From: Streptomyces olivochromogenes
GTDB taxonomy: Bacteria > Actinomycetota > Actinomycetes > Streptomycetales > Streptomycetaceae
DNA: 58,195 nt
Reading direction: 5' to 3'
NCBI RefSeq assembly: GCF_001514115.1
Contig: NZ_KQ948482.1
Span: forward strand, 1-58,195
Shown piece after piece: positions 49,583 to 58,117 of this stretch (positions are counted from its first letter, which is position 1; every line of letters starts with the position of its first letter). The notes under the pieces are model-generated. The model was not told the DNA's origin and ran no database searches. It saw nothing but the letters and a program-made list of their open reading frames with translations. The position numbers and the translations under genes were made by a program.

Positions 49583-50523
49583 CGCTGCTGTGGGCGCTGC
49601 TCAGCGGCATGGCCGTGGTGGGCGGCGTGGTGGCCGGCCTGGTCGGCACCACGGCGCCCCGCAGGGCCCCGCTGCTTCAGCGGTGGCGTGCGAGGCGCGC
49701 CGAACAGGTGCGGTCCCAGGATGCCAAGATGCGGCGTCGCACCCTGGCGGCGGCCGCGGTTGGGCTGTGCCTGACGGTGTGGCTGCTCTCGGGGAACTTC
49801 GTCGCCGCTGTCCTGCTGGGCGCTGCCGTGCTCGGGGTGCCGTGGCTGGTCGCTCCCGCCCAGGTGGCGCAGGTCCGCATCGGGCAGCTGGAGGCGCTGA
49901 GTGAGTGGACGCAGCGGCTGGCCGGGCTGCTCCGGCTGGGCATGGGCCTGGAACAGGCGATGATCGCCAGCCGGAAGGGGGCCCCGGAGGAACTCGCTGA
50001 GCAGATCATCAATCTCTCCGACCGGCTGCGCCTGGGCTGGCGGCCCGAGGAGGCGCTGCGGTCCTTCGCCGACGAGCTAGATGACATCACCGCCGACAAG
50101 GTGGCGGCCGCGCTCATCCTGTCGGTGAATGACCGTGGCCCGGGCCTCGCCCAGGCTCTGGAGGACCTCGCTGCCACGGTGCGCGACGAGGTGGCGGGCA
50201 AGCGGAACGTCGAGGCGGACCGGGCCAAGTCACGGACCACGGTGCGCTGGATGACGTTCATCACCCTGGGGATCATCGTCGCCGGGTTCTTCGTGCCGTC
50301 CTACACCGCCCCGTATTCGACACTGCTCGGGCAACTGGTGCTGGCGTTCCTGACAGCCGGGTTCATCGCGACCCTCGCCCTGATGAGGTCGCTGGGCACA
50401 TTCCGGCGGGTGGCGCGCTTCCTTGTCCCCGACCCGCTGAGCACGGTCCGTCTGCCCGCCCTTCCCGCTGCCCCCGACTCCCCTGGTGCCGAGCGCGAGG
50501 CGGAAGGAGTACCGGTCCGATGA
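49579..50523 (+). CDS. tadB: TadB-like pilus membrane platform protein
   Basis: A 314-residue protein of the T2SS-F/TadB family: two early membrane segments (LWALLSGMAVVGGVVAGLVG, FVAAVLLGAAVLGVPWLV), a cytoplasmic GSPF domain (LSEWTQRLAGLLRLGMGLEQAM, DRLRLGWRPEEALRSFADEL) and two C-terminal helices. It forms the inner-membrane platform with TadC. ATG at 49579 overlaps the CpaF stop and the stop overlaps TadC. Confidence 0.85.
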   Translation: MTLLWALLSGMAVVGGVVAGLVGTTAPRRAPLLQRWRARRAEQVRSQDAKMRRRTLAAAAVGLCLTVWLLSGNFVAAVLLGAAVLGVPWLVAPAQVAQVRIGQLEALSEWTQRLAGLLRLGMGLEQAMIASRKGAPEELAEQIINLSDRLRLGWRPEEALRSFADELDDITADKVAAALILSVNDRGPGLAQALEDLAATVRDEVAGKRNVEADRAKSRTTVRWMTFITLGIIVAGFFVPSYTAPYSTLLGQLVLAFLTAGFIATLALMRSLGTFRRVARFLVPDPLSTVRLPALPAAPDSPGAEREAEGVPVR

Positions 50524-51404
50524 ACCTGCTTCCCATGGTGCTTGCCGGCGGCGCGGTCGGGGCCGGTGTCGCGTTGCTGGTGCGGGAACTGCTGCAGCCG
50601 CAGCCCGCCCTGGCTGCCGCGCTGGAGCGGACCGCGCCGGGCCGGCTTGCCCTGCCCGAACCGGAGCTGGACCGCGACGAGGTGTGGGGACGGTGGCTGC
50701 TCGCGCGGCTGGGCCGCCTGCCCGGTGTCCGTATCCCCGCCAAGAACCTCGCCCTGCTCGGTCAGGGCCCGGGCCGGTTCATGCTGATCAAGACGGCGCT
50801 GGCTGCGCTCGGTCTGCTGTGCCCGGTCCTGGTGACGATCCCGTGGATCATCGCAGGGGTGTCGCTGCCGTTCTACGTGCCCGCCGTCGTCGGACTTGCC
50901 GCAGCCGGACTGCTGTTCATCACCCCCGACCTGGCCGTGCGTGACCAGGCCAAGCGGGCGCGGGAGGAGTTCGCCCACGCGGTCGCCGCCTACCTCGATC
51001 TGGTCGCGTTGAAGCGGGCGGCGGACGCGGGCCCGGCCGAGGCGCTGGAGAAAGCCGCCGCGGTGGGCCGGGGCTGGCCCTTCCTCTATCTGCAGGGGGC
51101 GCTGCGGCGGGCCCGGCTGGAGAAGATCCCGCCGTGGCAGGCCCTCACCGACCTGAAGGACGAGTACGACCTGCCCGTCCTCGACGACGTCGCCGACATC
51201 ATGCGCGGCTCGGCGACCGACGGCGCCGCCGTCTACCAGGCCCTCAAGGCCCGTACCAAAGCTCTGAACACCGAGCTGCTTGCCGCGCAGGCCGCCGAGG
51301 CGAATGCCGCCAGCGAGAAGATGACCGCCCCCGGCGCGCTGCTCGCCGTCCTGGTCATGCTCCTGATGGCGTTTCCCGCGGTGATCCGCATGCTCACTGT
51401 CTGA
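50520..51404 (+). CDS. tadC: TadC-like pilus membrane platform protein
   Basis: A 294-residue T2SS-F family protein, second platform subunit. Membrane segments lie at about residues 2-22 and 95-140 (LIKTALAALGLLCPVLVTIPWIIAGVSLPFYVP), with a GSPF domain (EEFAHAVAAYLDLVALKRAADAGPAEALE) and a final helix (GALLAVLVMLLMAFPAVIRML). ATG at 50520 overlaps the TadB stop. Confidence 0.85.
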   Translation: MNLLPMVLAGGAVGAGVALLVRELLQPQPALAAALERTAPGRLALPEPELDRDEVWGRWLLARLGRLPGVRIPAKNLALLGQGPGRFMLIKTALAALGLLCPVLVTIPWIIAGVSLPFYVPAVVGLAAAGLLFITPDLAVRDQAKRAREEFAHAVAAYLDLVALKRAADAGPAEALEKAAAVGRGWPFLYLQGALRRARLEKIPPWQALTDLKDEYDLPVLDDVADIMRGSATDGAAVYQALKARTKALNTELLAAQAAEANAASEKMTAPGALLAVLVMLLMAFPAVIRMLTV

Positions 51405-51443
51405 CCTGATCGTGAATCCCAATTCTGTGGAGGAGCACCGCTC

Positions 51444-51659
51444 ATGAAGCACACCGCCGCCCGTTCCTACCGCGCTGTGCGCTGGCTGGCCACGCCTCTG
51501 GAGGAAGGGCTGAAGGAAGCGAGCAGGCGTCCGGACCGGGGTGACATCAGCATCACCACCGTCATCATCTGGGTCGCGGCTGTCACCGGCGCCCTGGTGA
51601 TCGCCGGGACGATCGCCGTGGTCATCGCCAAGTACAACGGCAACCTGGCCGGGATCTGA
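51444..51659 (+). CDS. Flp-type pilin-like peptide
   Basis: A 71-residue protein with one membrane helix (TTVIIWVAAVTGALVIAGTIAVVIA) after a charged N-terminal half ending in DRGDIS. Size, single helix and position between TadC and TadE match the pilin slot of actinobacterial Tad loci. A G-x-x-E cleavage motif is not obvious. ATG at 51444 follows GGAGGAG. Confidence 0.75.
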   Translation: MKHTAARSYRAVRWLATPLEEGLKEASRRPDRGDISITTVIIWVAAVTGALVIAGTIAVVIAKYNGNLAGI

Positions 51660-52087
51660 TGCAGCGCACGGCCCGGCTCAAGGCCTGGTGGGAGGGGAGC
51701 CGGTGGCACGACGACCGGGGGGACGCGTCGGTCCAGATGGCGATCGTGTTCCCGTTCGTGCTGCTTGCCGCGATCGCCGTCATCCAGGCCTCCATGTGGT
51801 ACTACGCGCGGCAGATCGCGCTGACCGCCGCACGGGAGGGCCTGTCCGCCGCACGCTCCTACCAGGCCTCCCCCGCCGACGGCGTGGCCCGTGCGCAGGA
51901 CGTGCTGGGCCGCACGGCGGGCGACAGCCTGCGCGGCGCGAGCGTTTCCACGGCCGGGAGCAACGGGCAGCGGGTGCGGGTCCAGGTGTCGGGGATCGCG
52001 CAGTCGATGCTGCCCGGCGTACCGGGTCTGAGGATCACGCAGTCGGCTTCCAGCGCGGTCGAGCGCTGGACCGTCCCAGGAGATTGA
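51659..52087 (+). CDS. TadE-like minor pilin
   Basis: A 142-residue TadE/TadG-family protein: DDRGDASVQMAIVFPFVLLAAIAVIQASMWYYARQIALTAAREG is the typical prepilin-like helix, followed by a soluble domain. ATG at 51659 overlaps the previous stop by one base. It is followed not by the next pilus gene but by a 0.3-kb palindromic element. Confidence 0.85.
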   Translation: MQRTARLKAWWEGSRWHDDRGDASVQMAIVFPFVLLAAIAVIQASMWYYARQIALTAAREGLSAARSYQASPADGVARAQDVLGRTAGDSLRGASVSTAGSNGQRVRVQVSGIAQSMLPGVPGLRITQSASSAVERWTVPGD

Positions 52088-52400
52088 ACCCTCCCCCCGC
52101 TGAAGCAGGGGGATTCCTGGCTCAGGCTGCCTGCGGGTCCAGCGGACCTACGGGTCCTACACCCTCAACACCAGCCGGGTCGGAACCTGCCCGGTTTGGC
52201 ACTACAAGCAAAGGAGTTGCTGTGCTGGCTTGGCTCTCGCTCAGCACGGTGTGCGCGCTTGGTTCTCGCAACGCACATCGACCACGCTACCCGATCGCGT
52301 GGACGGTCTTTCGCCCTGGAGGCGAAACCCCGTTCCCTGCCCTGCTCCGCAGGAGTCCGATTCCTTCCCGGCCTGAAGGCCGGGGCATCCTCGCAGGAAC
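52088..52400. mobile_element. IS200/IS605-like miniature element (palindrome-ended)
   Basis: The non-coding insert between two pilus genes starts with a hairpin CCCCCCGC-TGAA-GCAGGGGG (52093-52112), followed by ATTCCTGG. It ends with CCCGGCC-TGAA-GGCCGGG (52367-52384), followed by GCATCCTCGC. Both hairpins share the TGAA loop and a similar right flank, the pattern of subterminal hairpins in the IS200/IS605 group. No transposase or TnpB frame is present, so it would be non-autonomous. The interior has no repeats or convincing gene. Confidence 0.65.
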
Positions 52401-52403
52401 CAG

Positions 52404-52913
52404 GTGAAGTCCGTGCTGAGCAGGGTACGTTCGGCGCCGCACGATCGTGGCAGTGCCGCGATCGAGGCTGCCATCATCGTCCCGGGTCTGATCATGCTGG
52501 TGTGTCTGGCGATCGCCGGCGGGCGGCTGGTCACGTCCGGCGCGAAGATCGACAGCGCGGCCGAGGATGCAGCCCGCGAGGCGTCCATCCACCGCACCGC
52601 GGCCTCTGCTCAGGACGCCGCGAACACCGCGGCCGCCGAGTCCCTCGACGACCAGGGCATCAAGTGCGCCAGCAGCAACGTCAGCGTCAACGCGAGCGGG
52701 CTGAACGTACCGGTCGGCCAGGTCGCCACCGTGACGGTCACCGTCACCTGCACGGTCAACCTCTCCGACCTGCTCCTGCCCGGCACGCCGGGTTCCCGCA
52801 CGCTCACGTCGACGGCCACCTCGGTCGTGGACCAGTACCGGCAAAGAGCTCTGGGGTTCGCGAATTCTGAAGTGCCGTGGAGTACGAACCGAAGTGTGGG
52901 TGCTGAGCAGTGA
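52404..52913 (+). CDS. TadE/TadG-like pilus protein
   Basis: A 169-residue protein with the TadE-like helix (RGSAAIEAAIIVPGLIMLVCLAIAGGRLV) and a beta-rich domain. GTG at 52404 lies only 4 bases after the palindromic element, with a weak GGAA ribosome binding site. The last about 20 residues (ALGFANSEVPWSTNRSVGAEQ) look like read-through into inserted DNA, as related proteins usually end near DQYRQR. It is the last pilus gene before the inserted reverse-strand island. Confidence 0.75.
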   Translation: MKSVLSRVRSAPHDRGSAAIEAAIIVPGLIMLVCLAIAGGRLVTSGAKIDSAAEDAAREASIHRTAASAQDAANTAAAESLDDQGIKCASSNVSVNASGLNVPVGQVATVTVTVTCTVNLSDLLLPGTPGSRTLTSTATSVVDQYRQRALGFANSEVPWSTNRSVGAEQ

Positions 52914-52933
52914 GCGCGCAGGGATGCTTGAGT

Positions 52934-53269
52934 TCACGTTCCGTGCGTCGAGCGTGCTCGGGCTCTTGCCTGGCAGGTTGCTCGTGCTGTGAGCCAGACG
53001 GTCTCAAACTCACTGGCGGTAAGGTCGTGCGGCTCGTGGGCGTCCCACTCGTGGACGGGAACCTCCGCCGTGGCGCCGAACGTGGCTTCGTAGTCTGCGA
53101 GGGTTCCGGCCTGCTGGGCGGCTTCCCATTCGGCCAACGAGGCTGCCGTGATGGGCTTCTCGAGCGGCCCTTGGAGTTCAACCTGGCGGTTGATCCAGCC
53201 GCCGGCGTCGACCTCGAAGTAGAACCAGGTGTCTTCCTCGGCCCAGTAGCTGCGAAACCAGCGTGTCAT
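52934..53269 (-). CDS. Hypothetical protein, 111 aa
   Basis: A 111-residue soluble acidic protein beginning MTRWFRSYWAEEDTWFYFEVD, with GGWINRQVELQGP and a helical middle (ITAASLAEWEAAQQAGTLADYEATFG). I recognise it as a common streptomycete hypothetical type but not its function. Its size and acidity resemble small immunity proteins; that is speculation. It is on the reverse strand inside the pilus operon, as part of an inserted island. Confidence 0.7.
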   Translation of the reverse strand: MTRWFRSYWAEEDTWFYFEVDAGGWINRQVELQGPLEKPITAASLAEWEAAQQAGTLADYEATFGATAEVPVHEWDAHEPHDLTASEFETVWLTARATCQARARARSTHGT

Positions 53270-53326
53270 CTCCCCATCCCTTGCCGTGCTGTGGCGGGCA
53301 TTCCGGGTTCGCGTGCCGTCGGTGGA

Positions 53327-53836
53327 CTATATGGCGGTCTTGCAGTACACGCCGTGTCCGTGATCACGAGCCCGGCGGGCCAGGGCGCGGAACTCGACGA
53401 TGGTGTCCTGGACGTCGATGAAGTCGGCGAAGTTGGCTTCGGGGATGTCGAGCCACTGAAGTGCGAGCAGCGGCAGGTGTTCGTCATGGATCTCGGCGAG
53501 CGTTGCGATCCACTCGTCGGGCAGTTGTTGAAGGAACAGGCCGGTCTCCCAGGGAGACTCCTGTCCTGGCCTGTCTTCCCCTTGCGGCCACAACCTCTCG
53601 TCAGGCCATACGAGTGCAGGTGCGGTGGCACGCGCGTCGAAGGGGATTCCTTTGGCGAATGCTATGAGCTGCCCCAGCACGACGTTCGGATCGAGGCCCT
53701 TGGCGTCGAACCAATCGACGCCGTGCTCGTCGAGACCGGTCCCGGAGTGCTGATCCCAGTCTCCGTCGGGACCGACAGACCAGTCGATCGCGGCAGAGGT
53801 GTCCGGTGCCCGGAAGTAGTCGTGCAGTATGCCCAT
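53327..53836 (-). CDS. Hypothetical acidic protein, 169 aa
   Basis: A 169-residue acidic protein (MGILHDYFRAPDTSAAIDWSV, VDWFDAKGLDPNVVLGQLIAFAKG, FIDVQDTIVEFRALARRARD). It resembles small actinobacterial proteins found near polymorphic toxins, so an immunity function is possible but unproven. ATG at 53836 has only a weak ribosome binding site. It is in the same inserted reverse-strand island as 52934-53269. Confidence 0.7.
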   Translation of the reverse strand: MGILHDYFRAPDTSAAIDWSVGPDGDWDQHSGTGLDEHGVDWFDAKGLDPNVVLGQLIAFAKGIPFDARATAPALVWPDERLWPQGEDRPGQESPWETGLFLQQLPDEWIATLAEIHDEHLPLLALQWLDIPEANFADFIDVQDTIVEFRALARRARDHGHGVYCKTAI

Positions 53837-53860
53837 GGCTTGAAGCGTAGCGACTGCGTA

Positions 53861-54073
53861 TCACGCGGAATCGAAGCCGGGATGGTCAACGACGTTGGTG
53901 TAGCGGAGGCTGGCGTTGATGGACAGGCCGGACATGTCGTGCAGACGCTTGGCGTCTCCGCGGCTGGCCATGGCTTCGGCGAGGATGCGGTCTTCGCGGA
54001 TCGGGCGGCAGCTGACGCCGGGGTCAAGGAGCAGCTTGATCCAGCGGATGCCGACGTTGCGGGTTTCCATGAC
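53861..54073 (-). pseudogene. C-terminal relic of a tyrosine-recombinase-type integrase
   Basis: The reverse frame reads RWIKLLLDPGVSCRPI, then REDRILAEAMASRGDAKRLH, DMSGLSINASLRYTNVV and DHPGFDSA, ending in a stop. The DRILxEA and GD..RL...GL...A.RYT...DHP pattern is the end of streptomycete integrase-like recombinases. The catalytic N-terminal part is missing. It lies directly beside the TadG-like start and marks the right edge of the insertion. Confidence 0.6.
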
Positions 54074-54120
54074 GCTGCGGCGGCTGCCGAACCGACGACT
54101 TTTCCGACACGGGACAACTG

Positions 54121-54570
54121 ATGTGCACAAAGGGCACCTTCGCCCGGCGTCTGCACGACGACCGCGGCGGCGTCACCGTGTTCGTCGCGATCTGCGTCAT
54201 CGCGTTGCTCGGCATCATCGGCATCGCCGTCGACGGTGGCGGCAAGATGCGCGCCACCGAACGCGCCGACTTCATCGCCACCGAAGCCGCCCGTGCTGGC
54301 GGACAGGCCATCGACCCTGCGCAGGCCATTGCCGGCACGGCCATCACTGTCGATCCGCAGGCCGCCCAGGCCGCCGCTCAGGCCTACCTGCGCTCGGCCG
54401 GTATGGCGGGCACGGTCGCGGTATCCGCGGACGGCAAGGCGCTGACCGTCACCACGACGGGCACCTACAACACGAAGTTCCTGCCCGTGGCCGGGATCGG
54501 CTCCCTGCCGGTGACCGGCCACGGCAAGGCCACCCTCCTGCACGGCGTCACCGTCCCCGAAGGGCCATAG
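54121..54570 (+). CDS. TadG-like pilus assembly protein
   Basis: A 149-residue protein with an N-terminal DDRGGVTVFVAICVIALLGIIGIAVDGGGKM helix typical of Tad-domain TadG-like proteins, followed by a helical and beta-rich domain (QAAAQAYLRSAGMAGTVAVSADGKALTV). ATG at 54121 has a weak GGGA upstream, possibly altered by the adjacent insertion. Three bases separate it from the LysM/BTAD gene. Confidence 0.85.
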   Translation: MCTKGTFARRLHDDRGGVTVFVAICVIALLGIIGIAVDGGGKMRATERADFIATEAARAGGQAIDPAQAIAGTAITVDPQAAQAAAQAYLRSAGMAGTVAVSADGKALTVTTTGTYNTKFLPVAGIGSLPVTGHGKATLLHGVTVPEGP

Positions 54571-54573
54571 AAG

Positions 54574-57500
54574 ATGCGCACCACACCTGCCCCGGCGGCC
54601 GCCCGCAGGAGCCTCACCGTGCTGCGGGCGGTGCTGAGCCTGCTTGTTCTGGCCGCCGCCGTCGCCGGGCTGCCGCTGCTTCTGGCTTGGGCCACGCCCG
54701 TGGTGTGGGCGGCCAGCCATGACGACCTGACGCATCTTCTGGACCGGCAGGACACCGGCGGAGCCTTTCTCCTTCTGCTCATTGCCGTGGGCTGGGCTGG
54801 CTGGGCCCAATTCACGTTCTGTGCGCTGCGGGAGTTGCTCGCTCAGTTGCGCGGGCGGACCTGGCACGCGCCCCGCGGGCTCGGCGCCTCGCATCGCGCC
54901 GCGGCCGTCCTGATCGGCAGCATCCTGGTGCTGCTGCCGACCGGCTCGGCGCTGGCCACGCCAGCCTCCGCTATCCCTGCCCAGTCCGCCCCACGCCTCC
55001 CGCAGCAGGCAGCACACGCTTCAACGCCGGACCACGCCGCGGCGGCCAGCAGCCAGAAAGCCGACCCAGGCAGCACGTACACGGTGCGCGATTCCCGGCC
55101 CGCGGAGAGCCTGTGGAGCATCGCCGAGCGGCAGTTGGGCGACGGCGAGCGGTGGCGTGAGATCGCCGCCTTGAATGAGGGCCGCACCATGGCCGACGGC
55201 CAGGTCTTCAAGGCCAACAGTTTTCTGCAGCCGGGCTGGCAGTTGGCGATGCCCGGTGCCGCCGGATCGGCAGGAGGCGTCCGTACGCAGCTGGTTGACG
55301 GTGCTGGGGCTGCTGCCGGGGAGAGCGGGCACGTCGTCACGGTGCGCTCGGGGGACTACCTGTCGAAGATCGCGGAGGAGGAACTCGGCGACGGCAACGA
55401 GTGGCCTGAGCTGTTCGAGGCCAGCCGTGGCAAGCCACAACCGGACGGACTGCCCGCGATCTCCGATCCGGATGTGGTCTACGCGGGGCAGCAGGTCACC
55501 GTGCCCGGCGCCCAGCCCGAACGGCACGATCCGTCCCAGGACAACGAGCACGGTGACAAGGAGAGCAGCCCGCAGCCTGCTCCCCCCGCCACCCAGAAGC
55601 CAGGCGGCGAGCAGAAGCCGGGCGCCGCCACGGGGGATGTCCAGGCACCCGCACCGGGCCACACCGCCGCGCCCGCGCCAGCGTCGTCGGCCCCCAGCAC
55701 GTCGGCCGGCCGTTCGGCCGAGGAGCCCGGGCAGGATCAGGGCGCTCCCTCCACGACGGCTTCCGCGACACCCAAGCCCAGCACCAGCGCCTCTCCGTCG
55801 GCGTCGGCTGAGCCGTCCGGCTCCGCTGCCTCCTCCCTTACCGCCGCGGCGTCCGAGGCGCCGGCGTCGGCTCCGACCGGCAGTCCGCTGAGCCTTCGCA
55901 CCGTTCTCGGCGCGGGCGCGCTGCTGGCCGCCGCCGTCACCGGCGCTCTCGCCCTGCGCCGGACGCTGCAGCGCCGCCGCCGCAGGCCCGGCGAGAAGAT
56001 CGCCATCGCGCCAGAGACCTCCACGGCCGAGGCACAGTTGGCGGCGGCCGCCGAACCGGGCGGCGCAGCCCGCCTGGACGTCGCTCTGCGGACCCTGGCC
56101 CACCAGCTGCCCGTAGAGGGCGACGCTGCAGAACTCCCGCAGCTGCGGGCCGCGCGGATCGGCGCCCGTGCGCTGGGGGTGCTGCCTGAGGACCTCGCCC
56201 GGGAGCCGCAGGCGCCCTTCGTGTCCGGGCAGGGCGGCTGGTGGGTCCTGCCCGCCGACGCAGTCCTCCTGGACGAGGAGGCTGCCCGCGAGGTGCCGGC
56301 GCCCTATCCGGCGCTGGTCACGATCGGCAGCACCGAAGCGGGTGACCTCCTGCTGCTCAACCTCGCCCAGGTGCCCGCCGTGCTGCTGGACGGCAACCCG
56401 GTCCACATCACCGAGGTGTGCACCTCCCTCGCCCTGGAGCTCGGCATGAGCCCGTGGGCGAACGACGTCGAGGTCGTCACCATCGGGTTCGGCGAGGACC
56501 TGCCGCAGCTGCTGCCCACCGCGCGGATCGCCCACATGCGGCAGGCCGCGCACGCGCTGCGGGACCTGAGCGAACGGCTCCTGGAAGCGCACCAGATGCC
56601 CGAAACCCAGCATCAGCCGTACCTGCTGCTGTGCGCGTCCGCTCTGGACGCGGACCTTGCCTGGGAGTTCGCCGACGTCATCGACAAGGTCGGGACGGTT
56701 CCTGTCACCTTGGTGGCCCCGGCGAGTACGGCAGCCGCGCACTTCCCCGAAGCTGAGATCCTCAACGCTTCGCTCGGTGAGCCGCAGCAACTCGACTACG
56801 CCGGCACTGAGATCACCGTGCAGCGTCTGGAGCATGCCGCCTACCTTCAGATCACCACCGCGTTGAAGGTGTCCGGGCAGCCGTCCCACCCGGCCGAGGG
56901 GCCCTGGCAGGAGGTCCCGGACGAGCCTGACAGCAGGCAGCAGCCCCAGCACCTGGCGCCGGAGGGACCCACCGCACCCGCGGGTGACACTGCTACGCGC
57001 CCCTCGCCAACGGAAGCTGCGGACATGAGCGCCGAGATCTTCCCCGCCCTGCTCGCCGCCTCCACCGATCCGGCCGGCCTGCGCCTGCTGCCCACCGCCG
57101 CGGCGGCCGCGGCGGCCGAGGAAGACCCTGCCGAGGAAGCCCCCGGCACTGAAACGACGACGGACCCCACCCCAGCGGCCCCGGAAACGGACGGGGGCGA
57201 GAACTCCGGCGAGGAGGGCGCGGCGCAGGAGGTTGCAAAGAGTGAGGCGCACGACCTGCACGTGCCGGAGATCCGGGTCCTGGGCCCGGTCGAGGTGACG
57301 GGCGTGGACAGCACCGGCCACGGCCCGCGGATCGCCCAGCTCGCCGCGCTGCTGTACTTCCGGCCCGGACGCAGCGCGGACATCCTGTGCGCCGGCATGG
57401 ACCCCGTCAGCCCCTGGTCGGCGAGCACCCTCAACGCCCGGCTTCAGGGGCTGCGCCGCTCCCTGGGCAGCGATCCCGCCGGCCACCCCTACGTGCCACG

Positions 57501-58005
57501 CCGCAGCTCCGGCGACGATCCCTACCGCCTCTCCCCCAGCGTGCGCTGCGACTGGACCCGCTTCCTTCAACTCGCCGAGCGCGCCCTGTCCCAGGGTCCC
57601 GCCGGCCTGCCGGAGCTGGAAAGGGCACTCGCGCTGGTCCGAGGCCGGCCGTTCGGCGGCAGGCCCCTGCCCTGGGCCGAGCCCTACCAGCAGGAGATGA
57701 TCACCCGGATCATCGACGTGACCCACACCGTGGCCACCTACCGCACCCCCGCGGGTCCGCACCACGACCTCAGCGCGGCCCGACAGGCCGTCGCGACCGG
57801 ACTCGACGTCGACGACGCGGCAGAGCTGCTCTACCGGGACTGGATGAGAATCGAGGCCGCCGCGGGGAACCGACAGGGCCTCCACACCGCCATCACCCGC
57901 GTCCAGCAGATCAACCGCGCTTTGGACTGCTCACTGGAAATCGCGACCGAGCAACTCATCAACGACCTCCTGAACATCAACGACAGACAGGCCCCGGCCC
58001 AGTGA
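54574..58005 (+). CDS. LysM membrane protein with BTAD regulatory domain
   Basis: An 1143-residue protein. Membrane helices lie at about 16-40, 62-80 and 108-125. Two LysM domains follow (about 168-225: YTVRDSRPAESLWSIAERQLGDG; about 254-312: VVTVRSGDYLSKIAEEELGDG), then a Pro/Ala/Ser-rich linker, another membrane helix (TVLGAGALLAAAVTGALAL, about 445) and a large cytoplasmic part. The C-terminus (about 896-1143) is a winged-helix plus BTAD-type domain (IRVLGPVEVTGVD, WSASTLNARLQGLRRSLG). Peptidoglycan binding outside and a SARP-like part inside suggest an envelope-linked sensor of pilus state. Confidence 0.85.
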   Translation: MRTTPAPAAARRSLTVLRAVLSLLVLAAAVAGLPLLLAWATPVVWAASHDDLTHLLDRQDTGGAFLLLLIAVGWAGWAQFTFCALRELLAQLRGRTWHAPRGLGASHRAAAVLIGSILVLLPTGSALATPASAIPAQSAPRLPQQAAHASTPDHAAAASSQKADPGSTYTVRDSRPAESLWSIAERQLGDGERWREIAALNEGRTMADGQVFKANSFLQPGWQLAMPGAAGSAGGVRTQLVDGAGAAAGESGHVVTVRSGDYLSKIAEEELGDGNEWPELFEASRGKPQPDGLPAISDPDVVYAGQQVTVPGAQPERHDPSQDNEHGDKESSPQPAPPATQKPGGEQKPGAATGDVQAPAPGHTAAPAPASSAPSTSAGRSAEEPGQDQGAPSTTASATPKPSTSASPSASAEPSGSAASSLTAAASEAPASAPTGSPLSLRTVLGAGALLAAAVTGALALRRTLQRRRRRPGEKIAIAPETSTAEAQLAAAAEPGGAARLDVALRTLAHQLPVEGDAAELPQLRAARIGARALGVLPEDLAREPQAPFVSGQGGWWVLPADAVLLDEEAAREVPAPYPALVTIGSTEAGDLLLLNLAQVPAVLLDGNPVHITEVCTSLALELGMSPWANDVEVVTIGFGEDLPQLLPTARIAHMRQAAHALRDLSERLLEAHQMPETQHQPYLLLCASALDADLAWEFADVIDKVGTVPVTLVAPASTAAAHFPEAEILNASLGEPQQLDYAGTEITVQRLEHAAYLQITTALKVSGQPSHPAEGPWQEVPDEPDSRQQPQHLAPEGPTAPAGDTATRPSPTEAADMSAEIFPALLAASTDPAGLRLLPTAAAAAAAEEDPAEEAPGTETTTDPTPAAPETDGGENSGEEGAAQEVAKSEAHDLHVPEIRVLGPVEVTGVDSTGHGPRIAQLAALLYFRPGRSADILCAGMDPVSPWSASTLNARLQGLRRSLGSDPAGHPYVPRRSSGDDPYRLSPSVRCDWTRFLQLAERALSQGPAGLPELERALALVRGRPFGGRPLPWAEPYQQEMITRIIDVTHTVATYRTPAGPHHDLSAARQAVATGLDVDDAAELLYRDWMRIEAAAGNRQGLHTAITRVQQINRALDCSLEIATEQLINDLLNINDRQAPAQ

Positions 58006-58117
58006 TCATCTTCCAACAGAACAGCCACTGCGGACCATCGCAAGGCCCGGCGCTCGACCCGCCCCACGGCACTGCTCAACGCGCACATGTGACAGTCGTT
58101 GAGATACGAGGTCTGTG

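Noticed and set aside
52910..54121. Forward open frame of about 400 codons across the inserted island
   Set aside because: It covers two reverse-strand genes and the integrase relic; lacks a ribosome binding site and domain features.
55021..57885. Long reverse open frame opposite the LysM/BTAD gene
   Set aside because: Shadow frame caused by GC-rich third positions; the forward product has recognisable LysM and BTAD domains.
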